Part shown: in pieces, positions 16,769 through 25,627 of the stretch | Layout: every line of letters begins with the position of its first letter | Numbering within the stretch: the stretch's first letter is position 1 | Position numbers and translations under genes: made by a program | Notes under the pieces: model-generated | Told to the model about the DNA's origin: nothing | Seen by the model: the letters and a program-made list of their open reading frames with translations, nothing else | Databases searched by the model: none | NCBI RefSeq assembly: GCF_001602525.1 | Contig: NZ_LSYT01000002.1 | Location: forward strand, 806,001-870,000 | Direction of reading: 5' to 3' | DNA: 64,000 bases | Origin: Flavobacterium chilense | GTDB lineage: Bacteria > Bacteroidota > Bacteroidia > Flavobacteriales > Flavobacteriaceae

Positions 16769-17773
16769 ATGATAGAAGTCGAATATTATTTTAATACTTC
16801 AAGCCAGTGGCTGATCGATTTTGCCAATGCTTTCAGTAAAAGTATCGGGATGAAAGTATCAGTTAAGGACAATAAGCTCACATTTCCGCCATCCGTGGCG
16901 AAGGGAAGGTATGAATATTACGAATTGAGCGAGAACTTAGGGATGTTATGTGTGGATGTAATGCTTATGGATGATGTGCTGTTGCAAAAAAAGCAATTGC
17001 AGGGAAACGACTACTACGGACTTATTTTTGATATTAGTGAACATGCTAATAAAGTAACACAGAGTGATGGTAAGGCGATTAATGTTCTTGATAATCTTGT
17101 AAAGTCGGTAGTACTTAGTTCTCATGCTTTCAATTCTTCTGTTTTGTTGCCTAAAAATGCAGCTATACGGTATGTACAGCTTTTTGCGCATAGAAGCTGG
17201 GGTATAAAAAACATTACAGAACCCATACCGTTGGAGCTTACCAGATTTAAAGAGTTTGCCAATGCTTTACCCATGCATGCTGTTGCTAATTTCGATAGCA
17301 AAAGTGATGAGCTGGTAAACGAAATATTGGAGTTAGATACCAGCAGAGTTAATCTGAAACAGCTTCTTGAAGGATATGCCTGTCAGTTGATCGCTTTATT
17401 TTTTAACAACCTCAGAGAGGAATATGCCGATAAGGAAAACTCTGTTTCGCCTGATGCCATGCGTATTATAGAGTTCAAAGAAACGCAGGAACAAAACCTT
17501 ACCTATGTATTGACGATTTCTAAAGCTGCAGCTGCATGTTTCATGAGCACATCCAAGTTTGCAACCATGTTTCAGACTTTGTTCAGGGAAAATTATGGAG
17601 AATATTTTATGCGTAAAAAAATGGACAGAGCAAAAGAACTTTTAGATGAAGGCTGTAATGTTACTGATGCTGCTTCATTGTTAGGCTATAGTAATATAAG
17701 TCATTTTGCCCAAACGTTTAAAAAACACTTTGACGTTATGCCGGGTACTTATAAAAAATCACAAAACGGATAG
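16769..17773 (+). CDS. AraC-family transcriptional regulator, paralogue B
   Basis: 334 residues, paralogous to the preceding regulator along its full length. C-terminal helix-turn-helix units lie around SKAAAACFMSTSKFATMFQTLFRENY and NVTDAASLLGYSNISHFAQTFKKHFDV, with a PGTYKKS ending. The N-terminal domain matches paralogue A, which suggests a related signal. The spacing of 48 bases and shared strand make a two-gene transcript likely. It ends just before a strong terminator. Confidence 0.86.
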   Translation: MIEVEYYFNTSSQWLIDFANAFSKSIGMKVSVKDNKLTFPPSVAKGRYEYYELSENLGMLCVDVMLMDDVLLQKKQLQGNDYYGLIFDISEHANKVTQSDGKAINVLDNLVKSVVLSSHAFNSSVLLPKNAAIRYVQLFAHRSWGIKNITEPIPLELTRFKEFANALPMHAVANFDSKSDELVNEILELDTSRVNLKQLLEGYACQLIALFFNNLREEYADKENSVSPDAMRIIEFKETQEQNLTYVLTISKAAAACFMSTSKFATMFQTLFRENYGEYFMRKKMDRAKELLDEGCNVTDAASLLGYSNISHFAQTFKKHFDVMPGTYKKSQNG

Positions 17774-17830
17774 ATTTTACGACTCTTGTTCATTTTTTCT
17801 GGAACTGGACTTCGGTTCAGTTTAATGACA

Positions 17831-17880
17831 AAAAAAAACAGACCCGACAAATCAAAAACTTGTCGGGTCTGTTTTTTTAA
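17831..17880 (+). terminator. Bidirectional terminator between AraC-B and rpoN
   Basis: Long stem ACAGACCCGACAA / TTGTCGGGTCTGT with a nine-base loop, preceded by A's and followed by T's, so it can serve both the regulator transcript and rpoN, whose stop codon lies 40 bases further on. The stem shares CCCGACA with the terminator at 11.7 kb. Confidence 0.9.
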
Positions 17881-17919
17881 ATGAACTTATGTTCCTTATA
17901 TGGTTTATAAAAAGAAAAA

Positions 17920-19380
17920 CTAAATCTTCTTTCTCATTCTCGCCACCGGAATATCAAGTTGTTCACGGTATTTTGCAATTGTTCTTCTTGCAATTGGATA
18001 TCCTTTTTCTTTTAAAATTTCAGCCAGTTGATCGTCTGGTAAAGGTTTCTTTTTATCTTCTTCTTCAATCGTATTTTTAAGAATCTTCTTGATTTCTAAA
18101 GTCGAAACATCTTCGCCCTGATCGTTTTTCATCGCTTCAGAGAAAAATTCTTTGATTAGTTTGGTTCCGTATGGAGTTTCAACATATTTACTGTTGGCCA
18201 CACGTGAAATTGTCGAAATATCTAAACCAACCATATCTGCAATGTCTTTTAAGATCATTGGTTTTAGCTTCGTTTCATCGCCATCCAGGAAAAATTCTTC
18301 CTGATAATGCATAATCGCATTCATGGTTACAAAAAGAGTTTCCTGACGTTGTCTGATGGCATCAATAAACCATTTAGCCGAATCCAGTTTTTGTTTGATA
18401 AACTGAACGGCATCTTTTTGAGCCGACGATTTATCACGGGAATCTTTATACGTCTGCATCATTTCCTGATAATCTTTAGAAACATGCAGAGAAGGAGCAT
18501 TTCGTCCGTTTAAGGTCAGTTCCAGTTCGCCATCCACAATTCTGATTGCAAAATCGGGAACCACATTTTCAGTTACTTTATTGTTTCCGGTAAAAGATCC
18601 GCCCGGTTTTGGGTTTAGCCTTTCGATTTCGTGAATTGCTTTTTTAAGCTGTTCATTCGAAACACCGTATTTCTGAAGCAATTTGTCGTAATGTTTTTTA
18701 GTAAAAGCATCAAACTGATTCTCGATAATGTCAATGGCTAAATCAACATATTCAGTTGGTGTTTTGTGTTTTAATTGCAACAATAAACATTCCTGCAAAT
18801 CACGTGCTCCAACTCCTGAAGGTTCAAGCTCGTGTATTACCTGAAGCATTTTTTCGACCATTTTCTCATCCGTATAAATACCCTGAGTAAAAGCCATATC
18901 GTCTACAATATCCGGAACACTTCTGCGGATATACCCCATATCATCAATACTTCCAACAAGAAATTCTGCAATTTCGCGTTCTTCATCGTTCAGAATAAAA
19001 GTATTCAGCTGATTGATTAAATCCTGATGAAAACTAATTGGCGAAGCAAAAGGCGTTTCGCGTTCTTCGTCATCACTGTAATTGTTCACCTGAGTTTTAT
19101 AATCAGGAGTATCGTCGTCGCTTAGATATTCGTCAATGTTAATATCGTCTGCTTCGATTCTGTCAGATTCCGCATCATCATAATCGTCATAATCTTCATT
19201 CGCGAATTCATCCGCTTCGTATTCATCTTCTTTCCCGGCTTCCAAAGCCGGATTTTCGTTCATTTCTTCTAATAAACGTTGTTCAAAAGCTTGCGTAGGC
19301 AATTGAATTAACTTCATCAGCTGTATTTGCTGTGGAGATAATTTTTGAGATAATTTTAAATTTAAAAATTGCTTGAGCAT
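17920..19380 (-). CDS. rpoN: RNA polymerase sigma-54 factor
   Basis: Alternative sigma factor that needs an AAA+ activator. All regions are present in 486 residues: the Gln-rich region I (LSQKLSPQQIQLMKLIQLPTQAFEQRLLEEM), a long acidic region II of Asp/Glu repeats (about 50-110), the core-binding and DNA-binding region III, and the RpoN box ARRTIAKYR at 464-472. No sigma-54 activator lies nearby, so its targets are elsewhere. Confidence 0.95.
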   Translation of the reverse strand: MLKQFLNLKLSQKLSPQQIQLMKLIQLPTQAFEQRLLEEMNENPALEAGKEDEYEADEFANEDYDDYDDAESDRIEADDINIDEYLSDDDTPDYKTQVNNYSDDEERETPFASPISFHQDLINQLNTFILNDEEREIAEFLVGSIDDMGYIRRSVPDIVDDMAFTQGIYTDEKMVEKMLQVIHELEPSGVGARDLQECLLLQLKHKTPTEYVDLAIDIIENQFDAFTKKHYDKLLQKYGVSNEQLKKAIHEIERLNPKPGGSFTGNNKVTENVVPDFAIRIVDGELELTLNGRNAPSLHVSKDYQEMMQTYKDSRDKSSAQKDAVQFIKQKLDSAKWFIDAIRQRQETLFVTMNAIMHYQEEFFLDGDETKLKPMILKDIADMVGLDISTISRVANSKYVETPYGTKLIKEFFSEAMKNDQGEDVSTLEIKKILKNTIEEEDKKKPLPDDQLAEILKEKGYPIARRTIAKYREQLDIPVARMRKKI

Positions 19381-19397
19381 AGTTAAGACGCTATTTT

Positions 19398-19480
19398 TTT
19401 GCCACTAAGGCGCGAAGGCACAAAGTTTTTTTATTTTCTTGTGTTTTTTTGCCACTAAGGCGCTAAGACACGATGTTTTC
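19398..19480. repeat. Two GCCACTAAGGCGC-type repeats left of the GxxExxY gene
   Basis: Copies of TTTTGCCACTAAGGCGC(G/T)AAG(G/A)CAC begin at about 19398 and 19448. Related copies lie on the other side of the gene at about 19906-19937, and in inverted orientation near 19981 and 20046. The same family (GCCAC..AAGGCAC..AAG) is also echoed in the -CGTGGCAAAAA ends elsewhere. Confidence 0.75.
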
Positions 19481-19496
19481 TTTCTTATTAAGAATT

Positions 19497-19892
19497 TTAA
19501 AATATTCTTTTTGTATTTATAAATCTTCTGATACCACTCTTTATTAACGGAACATTGAAATTAATTAAAAAGCCTAAATCTTTATCCAGTAATTTTAACT
19601 GACTAATAATTTGTGCTTCCCAAACTGGATTCATTTGCTCAACTGCTTTTATTTCTATAATTATAGAATTTTCAACCAGCAAATCTAATCTTAATCCTTC
19701 GCTAAATTCAATTCCGTCATAAACTATTGGAATATCAACTTGACGTTTTACATCAAGACCAGCTTTTGAGATTTCATGAGCCAGACAAACTTCATAAACT
19801 TTTTCTAATAATCCGGGGCCAAGTTGTTTGTGAACTTTAAAAGCCGAGTTTACAATTATTTTTCCAATTTCTTCCGTTCTTTCAGAGAGCAT
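19497..19892 (-). CDS. GxxExxY protein, PD-(D/E)xK-like fold
   Basis: 131 residues. The naming motif is GPGLLEKVYEV, with Gly27, Glu30 and Tyr33. Later residues fit a PD-(D/E)xK nuclease core: Asp70 in LRLDLLVEN, then Glu80-x-Lys82 in IIIEIKAVE, followed by AQIISQLKLLDKDLGFLINF. The family is widespread and often multi-copy, and its biological role is not established. The gene sits between repeats on both sides, and its strand matches rpoN and asnS. Confidence 0.8.
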   Translation of the reverse strand: MLSERTEEIGKIIVNSAFKVHKQLGPGLLEKVYEVCLAHEISKAGLDVKRQVDIPIVYDGIEFSEGLRLDLLVENSIIIEIKAVEQMNPVWEAQIISQLKLLDKDLGFLINFNVPLIKSGIRRFINTKRIF

Positions 19893-19904
19893 ATTTTTTT
19901 ATGG

Positions 19905-20075
19905 TTTTGCCACGAAGACACGAAGGCACAAAGTTTTTTAAGTTTTTAAATCTTCACTAAAAAATTAAAATAATACTTGTGAATTTGTGTCTTCGTGGTA
20001 TTATTTTAATTTTTTTAGAATCTTTAATTCAGTTTTAAAAATAAACTTAGCGTCTTTGTGCCTTTGTGGCAAAAA
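19905..20075. repeat. Repeats right of the GxxExxY gene
   Basis: GCCACGAAGACACGAAGGCACAAAG begins at about 19909. Its inverted counterparts GTGTCTTCGTGG (near 19987) and TCTTTGTGCCTTTGTGGC (near 20052) follow, so arms of the same family face each other across about 70 and 130 bases. No asnS promoter element is evident in this interval. Confidence 0.75.
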
Positions 20076-20084
20076 CTTTATTTC

Positions 20085-21530
20085 TTAGAACTCAGCGCTT
20101 CCAGGAGTTCTTGGAAAAGGAATTACGTCTCTAATATTTGTCATTCCTGTAACAAACAATACCAAACGCTCAAATCCTAAACCAAAACCTGCATGTGTTG
20201 CTGATCCAAATCTTCTGGTGTCTAAATACCAGTATAGTTCTTCTTCATCAATGTTTAAGGCTTTCATTTTTTCAACCAAAACATCATAACGCTCTTCTCT
20301 TTCAGAACCACCAACGATTTCTCCAATTCCAGGGAAAAGGATATCCATGGCACGAACTGTTTCTCTTCCAGGTTCAGTGTTGTCGTTCAAACGCATGTAA
20401 AACGCTTTAATGTTTGCCGGGTAATCGTATAAAATTACCGGACATTTAAAGTGTTTCTCAACAAGGTAACGCTCGTGTTCTGATTGTAAATCAGCTCCCC
20501 ATTCGTTAATAAGGTAACTGAATTTTTTCTTTTTATTTGGAGTTGAATCTCTCAAAATATCAATAGCCTCTGTATAAGAAACACGTTTAAAGTTGTTTTC
20601 TAATACAAAGTTTAATTTCTCTAACAAGCTCATTTCGCTTCTTTCCGCCTGAGGTTTAGATTTTTCTTCTTCAAGAAGTCTTCCTTCTAAAAATTTCAAA
20701 TCATCTTTACAGTTGTCTAAAGCATACTTAATAACATACTGAATAAAATCTTCAGCCAAGTCCATATTGTCATCAAGATCATTGAAAGCAACTTCCGGCT
20801 CAATCATCCAGAATTCAGCCAGGTGACGGGAAGTATTTGAGTTTTCTGCTCTAAAAGTTGGTCCAAAAGTATAAATCTGACCCAAAGCCATTGCAAAAGT
20901 TTCACCTTCTAATTGTCCTGAAACCGTTAAGTTGGTTTCTTTTCCAAAGAAGTCTTCTTTATAATTTACTTTTCCATCTTCTGTTCTTGGTGTATTGTCA
21001 AATGGTAAAGCCGTAACTTTAAACATTTCTCCTGCACCTTCGGCGTCAGAACCGGTAATGATTGGCGTATTTACATACACAAAACCTTTATCCTGAAAAT
21101 ATTTATGAACTGCATAAGACAATACCGAACGTACACGCATAATGGCTCCAAAAGCATTTGTACGAACACGTAAATGTGCATTCTCACGTAAAAATTCTAA
21201 AGAGTGTTTTTTAGGCTGCATTGGAAATTTCTCCGCATCAGAATCTCCAAGAATTTCCAGTTTAGAAACCTGAATTTCATATTTCTGACCCGCACCTTTA
21301 CTTTCAACCAAAGTTCCAAAAACAGAAACTGCAGCTCCGGTAGTAATTCTTTTTAAAGTTTCTTCCGGTGTATTTTCAAAATCAACAACACATTGTATAT
21401 TATTAATGGTAGAACCGTCATTAAGCGCGATGAACTGATTATTTCTAAAAGTTCTCACCCATCCTTTTGCATTAACCTCCTGAAGCGTCGTCGTACTGTT
21501 TAATAAGTCTTTAACTTTTGTGTGTTTCAT
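20085..21530 (-). CDS. asnS: Asparagine-tRNA ligase
   Basis: Class IIb aminoacyl-tRNA synthetase charging tRNA-Asn. The 481-residue product has an N-terminal OB-fold anticodon-binding domain ([24 protein letters not shown]), motif 2 in [22 protein letters not shown] and motif 3 [13 protein letters not shown] near the C-terminus. The Asn-type sequence [18 protein letters not shown] distinguishes it from AspS. A TATATTTG box on this strand at 21576-21583 is a possible -7 element. Confidence 0.95.
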   Translation of the reverse strand: MKHTKVKDLLNSTTTLQEVNAKGWVRTFRNNQFIALNDGSTINNIQCVVDFENTPEETLKRITTGAAVSVFGTLVESKGAGQKYEIQVSKLEILGDSDAEKFPMQPKKHSLEFLRENAHLRVRTNAFGAIMRVRSVLSYAVHKYFQDKGFVYVNTPIITGSDAEGAGEMFKVTALPFDNTPRTEDGKVNYKEDFFGKETNLTVSGQLEGETFAMALGQIYTFGPTFRAENSNTSRHLAEFWMIEPEVAFNDLDDNMDLAEDFIQYVIKYALDNCKDDLKFLEGRLLEEEKSKPQAERSEMSLLEKLNFVLENNFKRVSYTEAIDILRDSTPNKKKKFSYLINEWGADLQSEHERYLVEKHFKCPVILYDYPANIKAFYMRLNDNTEPGRETVRAMDILFPGIGEIVGGSEREERYDVLVEKMKALNIDEEELYWYLDTRRFGSATHAGFGLGFERLVLFVTGMTNIRDVIPFPRTPGSAEF

Positions 21531-21603
21531 TTTATATATAATATTGAAATTAAATTATTTGTTGTGTAATAAGTGCAAATATAAACGATAATAATTAATT
21601 TTT

Positions 21604-21685
21604 GAAGCTGTTTCCCGCTATCCGCTATATCTTTTGTTGCTTAAAGAAAGCAACAAAAGGATGCCGCTGCTATCGGGGCTAGGCT
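21604..21685 (+). repeat. Dispersed 80-bp repeat element, copy A
   Basis: GAAGCTGTTTCCCGCTATCCGC at the start and TATCGGGGCTAGGCT at the end, with an internal 10-bp hairpin CTTTTGTTGC / GCAACAAAAG. A clear second copy lies in inverse orientation at 30184-30263 with the same blocks in the same order. It holds no plausible gene. The element recurs in flavobacterial intergenic regions as I remember them, but that is recollection only. Confidence 0.85.
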
Positions 21686-21721
21686 TCTCGTTTTCAAAAG
21701 ATGCAATTATTTTTTATTTCT

Positions 21722-21810
21722 TATTGCGAGAAACGAAGCAATCGCACTAGCAACAAGAGAAAAAGTTTGATCCGGCAAATGAGATTGCTTCGTTCCTCGC
21801 AAAGACTTAA
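21722..21810. repeat. Inverted repeat TGCGAGAAACGAAGCAATC
   Basis: TTGCGAGAAACGAAGCAATCG at about 21724 and GATTGCTTCGTTCCTCGCAA near 21782 are near-complements separated by about 40 bases. It is a separate hairpin family from the 80-bp element before it, and the CACGAATTC-type arm follows at 21832-21860. Confidence 0.7.
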
Positions 21811-21862
21811 CGTTCCGTATAAAATTAATTCATGAAAATTCGTGAATTCGTGGCAAAAAAAC

Positions 21863-24220
21863 TTAATCCTCCAAATCCTCTTTCTTCGCTTTCTTCTTCT
21901 CAAAAGTCAAAACCAAAGCCGGTAAAACCAATAGATTCGCAAACATCGCAAATGCCAGAGTACAGGAAATTAATCCACCAAGCGCGATTGTTCCGCTAAA
22001 GCTGGAAAGCGTAAAAGTGGCAAAACCTAAAATCAAAACGACCGAAGTATAGAAAGTACTGATTCCGGTTTCTCGCAAAGCACTGAAAACCGATCTTTTT
22101 ACTTTTCCGTTGTTTTGCGTTAAATCATGTTTGTATTTTGCCATAAACTGAATCGCATTATCCACCGAGATTCCAAACGCAATACTGAATACTAAAATCG
22201 TTGAAGGTTTTAACGGGATTCCAAAATAACCCATTAATCCGGATGTAATACAAAGCGGTAAAATATTCGTAATAACCGATGCCATTACCATTTTGAACGA
22301 TCTGAATAAATACAGCATCAAAGCAGCAATTACCAGAATTGCAAAAATCAACGATTCGATTAAGTTGTCAACCAGATAAGAAGTTCCTTTCTGGAAAACC
22401 AGTGCTTTTCCGGTTAAAGTGACTTCGTAACGGTCTTCCGGAAAAATTTCGGCAATTTTTGAGCGTAATTTTTTCTCTACTCTTGCCATTTCCTGAGTTC
22501 CAATATCTTTCATGAAAGTTGTAATTCGGGCATATTGTCCAGTCGAATCTACATAAGCCTTCATTAAATTGTCTTTGCTGTTTTTTGTCGCATTTTTAGC
22601 ATACGATAAAATAAAAGTCTGTTCCTGCGAAGTTGGCAATTGGTAATATTCCGGTTTCCCGTTATAGAAAGCCTGTTTCGAATATTTAACCAGATTCACT
22701 ACCGAAACCGGTTTTGATAATTCAGGAATTTCGGCAATAGTGTTTTGCAGTTCATCCATTTTACGCATTGTCGATAATTTCATAACACCTTTTTTGTGTT
22801 TGGTGTCAATCATGATTTCGAGCGGCATAACACCGTTGAACTCTTTTTCGTAAAACAAAATGTCTTTATAGAATGAAGCACTTTTTGGCATTTCGCCAAT
22901 CAAACTTCCGGAAACTTTCATTTGAGCAACTCCAATTACACTAAAAACCAAAAGCAAACCATAAATAGTATAGATTACTTTTCGTTTGTTTTTTACCACA
23001 TTTTCAACAAAATCCAATAAAGTAGAGATGTAGGTTTTATTTAAATGGTACAAGTGTTTTTCGCCCGGAACATCCATAAAACTGTACACAATTGGTACAA
23101 TTAAAAGCGTTAGTAAATAAACCGAAATCACATTGATCGAAGTCACTAAACCAAATTCAAAAAGCAAATCATTACCCGTAATCATAAAGGTAGCAAAACC
23201 TATTGCAGTGGTTAAATTCGTCATTAAAGTCGAAACTCCAATTTTCGAAATAATACGTTGTAAAGCTTTTGCCTGATTGTTGTGTAATTTGATTTCCTGT
23301 TGGTATTTATTAATCAGGAAAATGCAATTCGTGATTCCGATTACGATAATTAATGGTGGAATAATAGCCGTTAAGATCGTGATTTTATAATGAAACAATC
23401 CAAGTGTACCAAAAGACCAGATTACACCAATGATTAAAATACAAATCGAAATAAAAGTAGCTCTGAACGAACGGAAAAAGAAAAAGAAAATCAGGGAAAC
23501 AGTAAACAATGCCGCGCCAATAAAAAGACCAATTTCGCCTTTCATGTTATCGGCATTAATCGTCCTGATATACGGCATTCCTGAAACTTTCAAATCAATT
23601 CCGGTTGTTTTTTCGAATTTGTCTATTTTCGGAACCAGGTTTTCAAGAATAAAAGTCTTTCTTTCGGCTGTATTAACAAGAGCTTTGTTAATGTAAACTG
23701 CAGAACGGATACTTCCGCTTTGTTTGTTAAACAATAATCCTTCGTAAAAAGGCAAATTGTGAAACAAATCGTATTGAATCTTTTTTAAATATTCCGGATC
23801 AAGTGCTTTTTGCTGATCAATAAACGGAGTCAGTACAAATTTTTCGTTAACCGTATCTTTTTCCAGTTTCTTTAAATCGTTAAGCGAAACCACCAAATCA
23901 ACCTCTTTAGAGTTTTTTAAACCCGTCATCAATTCATTCCAGGCAGCATAATTTTTTGGCGTGAAAAATTTAGGATCCTGAAATCCAATAACAACAAGGT
24001 TTCCTTCTTCACCAAATTTATCTAAAAACGCTCTGTATTGTTTATTTACGATATGATCTTTAGGAAGCAAATTTGCTTCAGTATAAGTCATGGCAAGGTT
24101 TTTCCATTGATAGCCAAGGAAAATTGTTAAAGCAGATAGGATTACTAGTATTATAACTCGGTTCTTAAGTATGATTCGGGCTAGTTTTTCCCAGAATCCA
24201 ACTTGTACAGCGTTTTTCAT
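21863..24220 (-). CDS. RND-superfamily exporter, MMPL/patched-like
   Basis: 785-residue membrane protein with the RND layout: one N-terminal helix (about 14-35), a large extracytoplasmic domain to about 230, a helix bundle at about 235-400, a second periplasmic domain and a second bundle at about 630-770. The sterol-sensing-like segments IGITNCIFLINKY and FGISVDNAIQFMAKYKHD carry the charged residues used in proton relay. It matches the patched/MMPL (HpnN-like) exporters of Bacteroidota; the substrate is unknown, perhaps lipid. It follows asnS on the same strand with a repeat-filled spacer. Confidence 0.88.
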   Translation of the reverse strand: MKNAVQVGFWEKLARIILKNRVIILVILSALTIFLGYQWKNLAMTYTEANLLPKDHIVNKQYRAFLDKFGEEGNLVVIGFQDPKFFTPKNYAAWNELMTGLKNSKEVDLVVSLNDLKKLEKDTVNEKFVLTPFIDQQKALDPEYLKKIQYDLFHNLPFYEGLLFNKQSGSIRSAVYINKALVNTAERKTFILENLVPKIDKFEKTTGIDLKVSGMPYIRTINADNMKGEIGLFIGAALFTVSLIFFFFFRSFRATFISICILIIGVIWSFGTLGLFHYKITILTAIIPPLIIVIGITNCIFLINKYQQEIKLHNNQAKALQRIISKIGVSTLMTNLTTAIGFATFMITGNDLLFEFGLVTSINVISVYLLTLLIVPIVYSFMDVPGEKHLYHLNKTYISTLLDFVENVVKNKRKVIYTIYGLLLVFSVIGVAQMKVSGSLIGEMPKSASFYKDILFYEKEFNGVMPLEIMIDTKHKKGVMKLSTMRKMDELQNTIAEIPELSKPVSVVNLVKYSKQAFYNGKPEYYQLPTSQEQTFILSYAKNATKNSKDNLMKAYVDSTGQYARITTFMKDIGTQEMARVEKKLRSKIAEIFPEDRYEVTLTGKALVFQKGTSYLVDNLIESLIFAILVIAALMLYLFRSFKMVMASVITNILPLCITSGLMGYFGIPLKPSTILVFSIAFGISVDNAIQFMAKYKHDLTQNNGKVKRSVFSALRETGISTFYTSVVLILGFATFTLSSFSGTIALGGLISCTLAFAMFANLLVLPALVLTFEKKKAKKEDLED

Positions 24221-24240
24221 AAAATCTTTAAAAATGGTTG

Positions 24241-24275
24241 CAAATGTAGTGAAAAGTGCTCTAAAATGTAAACAA
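24241..24275 (-). promoter_or_regulatory. Putative promoter of the RND gene
   Basis: On the minus strand a TTG (24273-24275) and TACATTTG (24241-24248, exact TAnnTTTG match) are separated by 24 bases. This is just outside the usual spacing. The box lies about 20 bases before the RND start codon. Confidence 0.4.
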
Positions 24276-24345
24276 TGAGTTGTAATTTACTTAATGTTAA
24301 CACAAAACGTTAAGATCTAATTTGTGATATATTTCTTTCTTTTCG

Positions 24346-24375
24346 TTGTTTAGTCGGTAGCTTTTCTCATATTTG
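24346..24375 (+). promoter_or_regulatory. Putative promoter of the SMR gene
   Basis: TTG at 24346-24348 and CATATTTG at 24368-24375 (one mismatch to TAnnTTTG) are separated by 19 bases, the flavobacterial -33/-7 arrangement. The gene starts 24 bases after the box. Confidence 0.5.
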
Positions 24376-24399
24376 CAATTAATTTAAAACGAAACGAAA

Positions 24400-24729
24400 A
24401 TGAATTGGATTTTTTTAATTATTGCAGGACTTTTTGAAGTTGGATTCGCGTCATGCCTTGGAAAAGCTAAAGAAACAACCGGAATTATTTCAACATACTG
24501 GATGGTTGGTTTTTTTGTATGTCTTTCAATCAGTATGATTTTATTATATAAAGCAACACAGGTTTTACCTATTGGAACCGCCTATGCAGTCTGGACAGGA
24601 ATTGGAGCAGTCGGAACCGTTTTAGTCGGAATTTTAGTTTTTAAAGAACCGGCAACATTCTGGAGAATATTTTTTCTTTCAACTTTGATTGCTTCTATTA
24701 TCGGGTTAAAGTTTGTTTCCAGTCACTAG
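24400..24729 (+). CDS. SMR-family efflux protein
   Basis: 109-residue, four-helix small multidrug resistance protein. Conserved features are the N-terminal IAGLFEVGFA with the helix-1 Glu (Glu13), the pattern LPIGTAYAVWTGIGAVG with Trp65, and the final hydrophobic helix. It most resembles the guanidinium/SugE branch rather than EmrE, but the branch cannot be decided from eye alone. It is a single-gene unit with its own promoter-like sequence. Divergent from the RND gene, 180 bases apart. Confidence 0.88.
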   Translation: MNWIFLIIAGLFEVGFASCLGKAKETTGIISTYWMVGFFVCLSISMILLYKATQVLPIGTAYAVWTGIGAVGTVLVGILVFKEPATFWRIFFLSTLIASIIGLKFVSSH

Positions 24730-24865
24730 AAATATTACCCGCAGGTTTTACCAATGAAACGGATCTACACAGATGATTTTTAAAAATAAATTACAGCACA
24801 GCCTGTCAAAAATTCATTTTAATCCGTGTGAATCTGTGGCAAAAAAAACTTTAGAATCTTAACAT

Positions 24866-25627
24866 ATGCAGGAAAACAATACCATCACTTTAATTTTTTT
24901 AGCAATCCTATTATTGCTAATTTTCATCATTTGCTTTTTGATGTACCAATTAATGCAATTCAAAAAAGCAAAAGACGATGCCGAAAAGAGTTTTTATGCA
25001 CTCGAAATGAAAGTGAATGATTTGCAGTTAGAAACTCTCGAATCAAAACTGAATCCGCATTTGTTTAAAAATATCCTGAATTCGATTCAGTCGCACGCAT
25101 ACCAAACCTATTTTGCTTTAGATAAACTGGCGAATGTGCTGGATTATATTTTATACGAAAGCAAAAAGAAATTTGTCACAGCAAAAGAAGAAATTGATTT
25201 TGCCCTGAATTTAATCGAAATCAATAAAATCAAAATTAGTCCGCTTTTTGAATTAAAGATTAAAACCAACATCAACAAAGAAGATAAACTATACGATCAG
25301 CCTCTATTGGCACCTTTAATTTCGATTGATTTAATCGAAAATGCCTTTAAACACGCTGATCTGCAAAGTGCCGATGCTTTTATTTCGGTTGTTTTTGAGT
25401 TTAAGGACAATGCTTTTTTTATGACCGTTTCGAATAAAATATCAGATAAAAAAGTACTCAAAAAAGAACGAAGCGGTTTTGGTCATGCGACTTTAGAACA
25501 TCGTTTGCGCATCATTTACAAAAACAATTTCAAACTGGATAAGTTTATAGAAAATGATGTTTATATTGCTCATCTAAAAATAGATCTCCTTGAATACAAA
25601 ACTGAAATGCTTGCTTCTGGACGATGA
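24866..25627 (+). CDS. LytS-type sensor histidine kinase
   Basis: 253 residues with one N-terminal helix (8-30), no sensor domain, and a His_kinase domain: the phosphoacceptor region LNPHLFKNILNSIQ (His65; most relatives have NPHFLFN, so Leu/Lys here are variant) and a HATPase region with LIENAFKHA and GFGHATLEHRL. It is paired with a LytTR response regulator that overlaps its last 38 bases, so the two should be translated together. Confidence 0.87.
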   Translation: MQENNTITLIFLAILLLLIFIICFLMYQLMQFKKAKDDAEKSFYALEMKVNDLQLETLESKLNPHLFKNILNSIQSHAYQTYFALDKLANVLDYILYESKKKFVTAKEEIDFALNLIEINKIKISPLFELKIKTNINKEDKLYDQPLLAPLISIDLIENAFKHADLQSADAFISVVFEFKDNAFFMTVSNKISDKKVLKKERSGFGHATLEHRLRIIYKNNFKLDKFIENDVYIAHLKIDLLEYKTEMLASGR

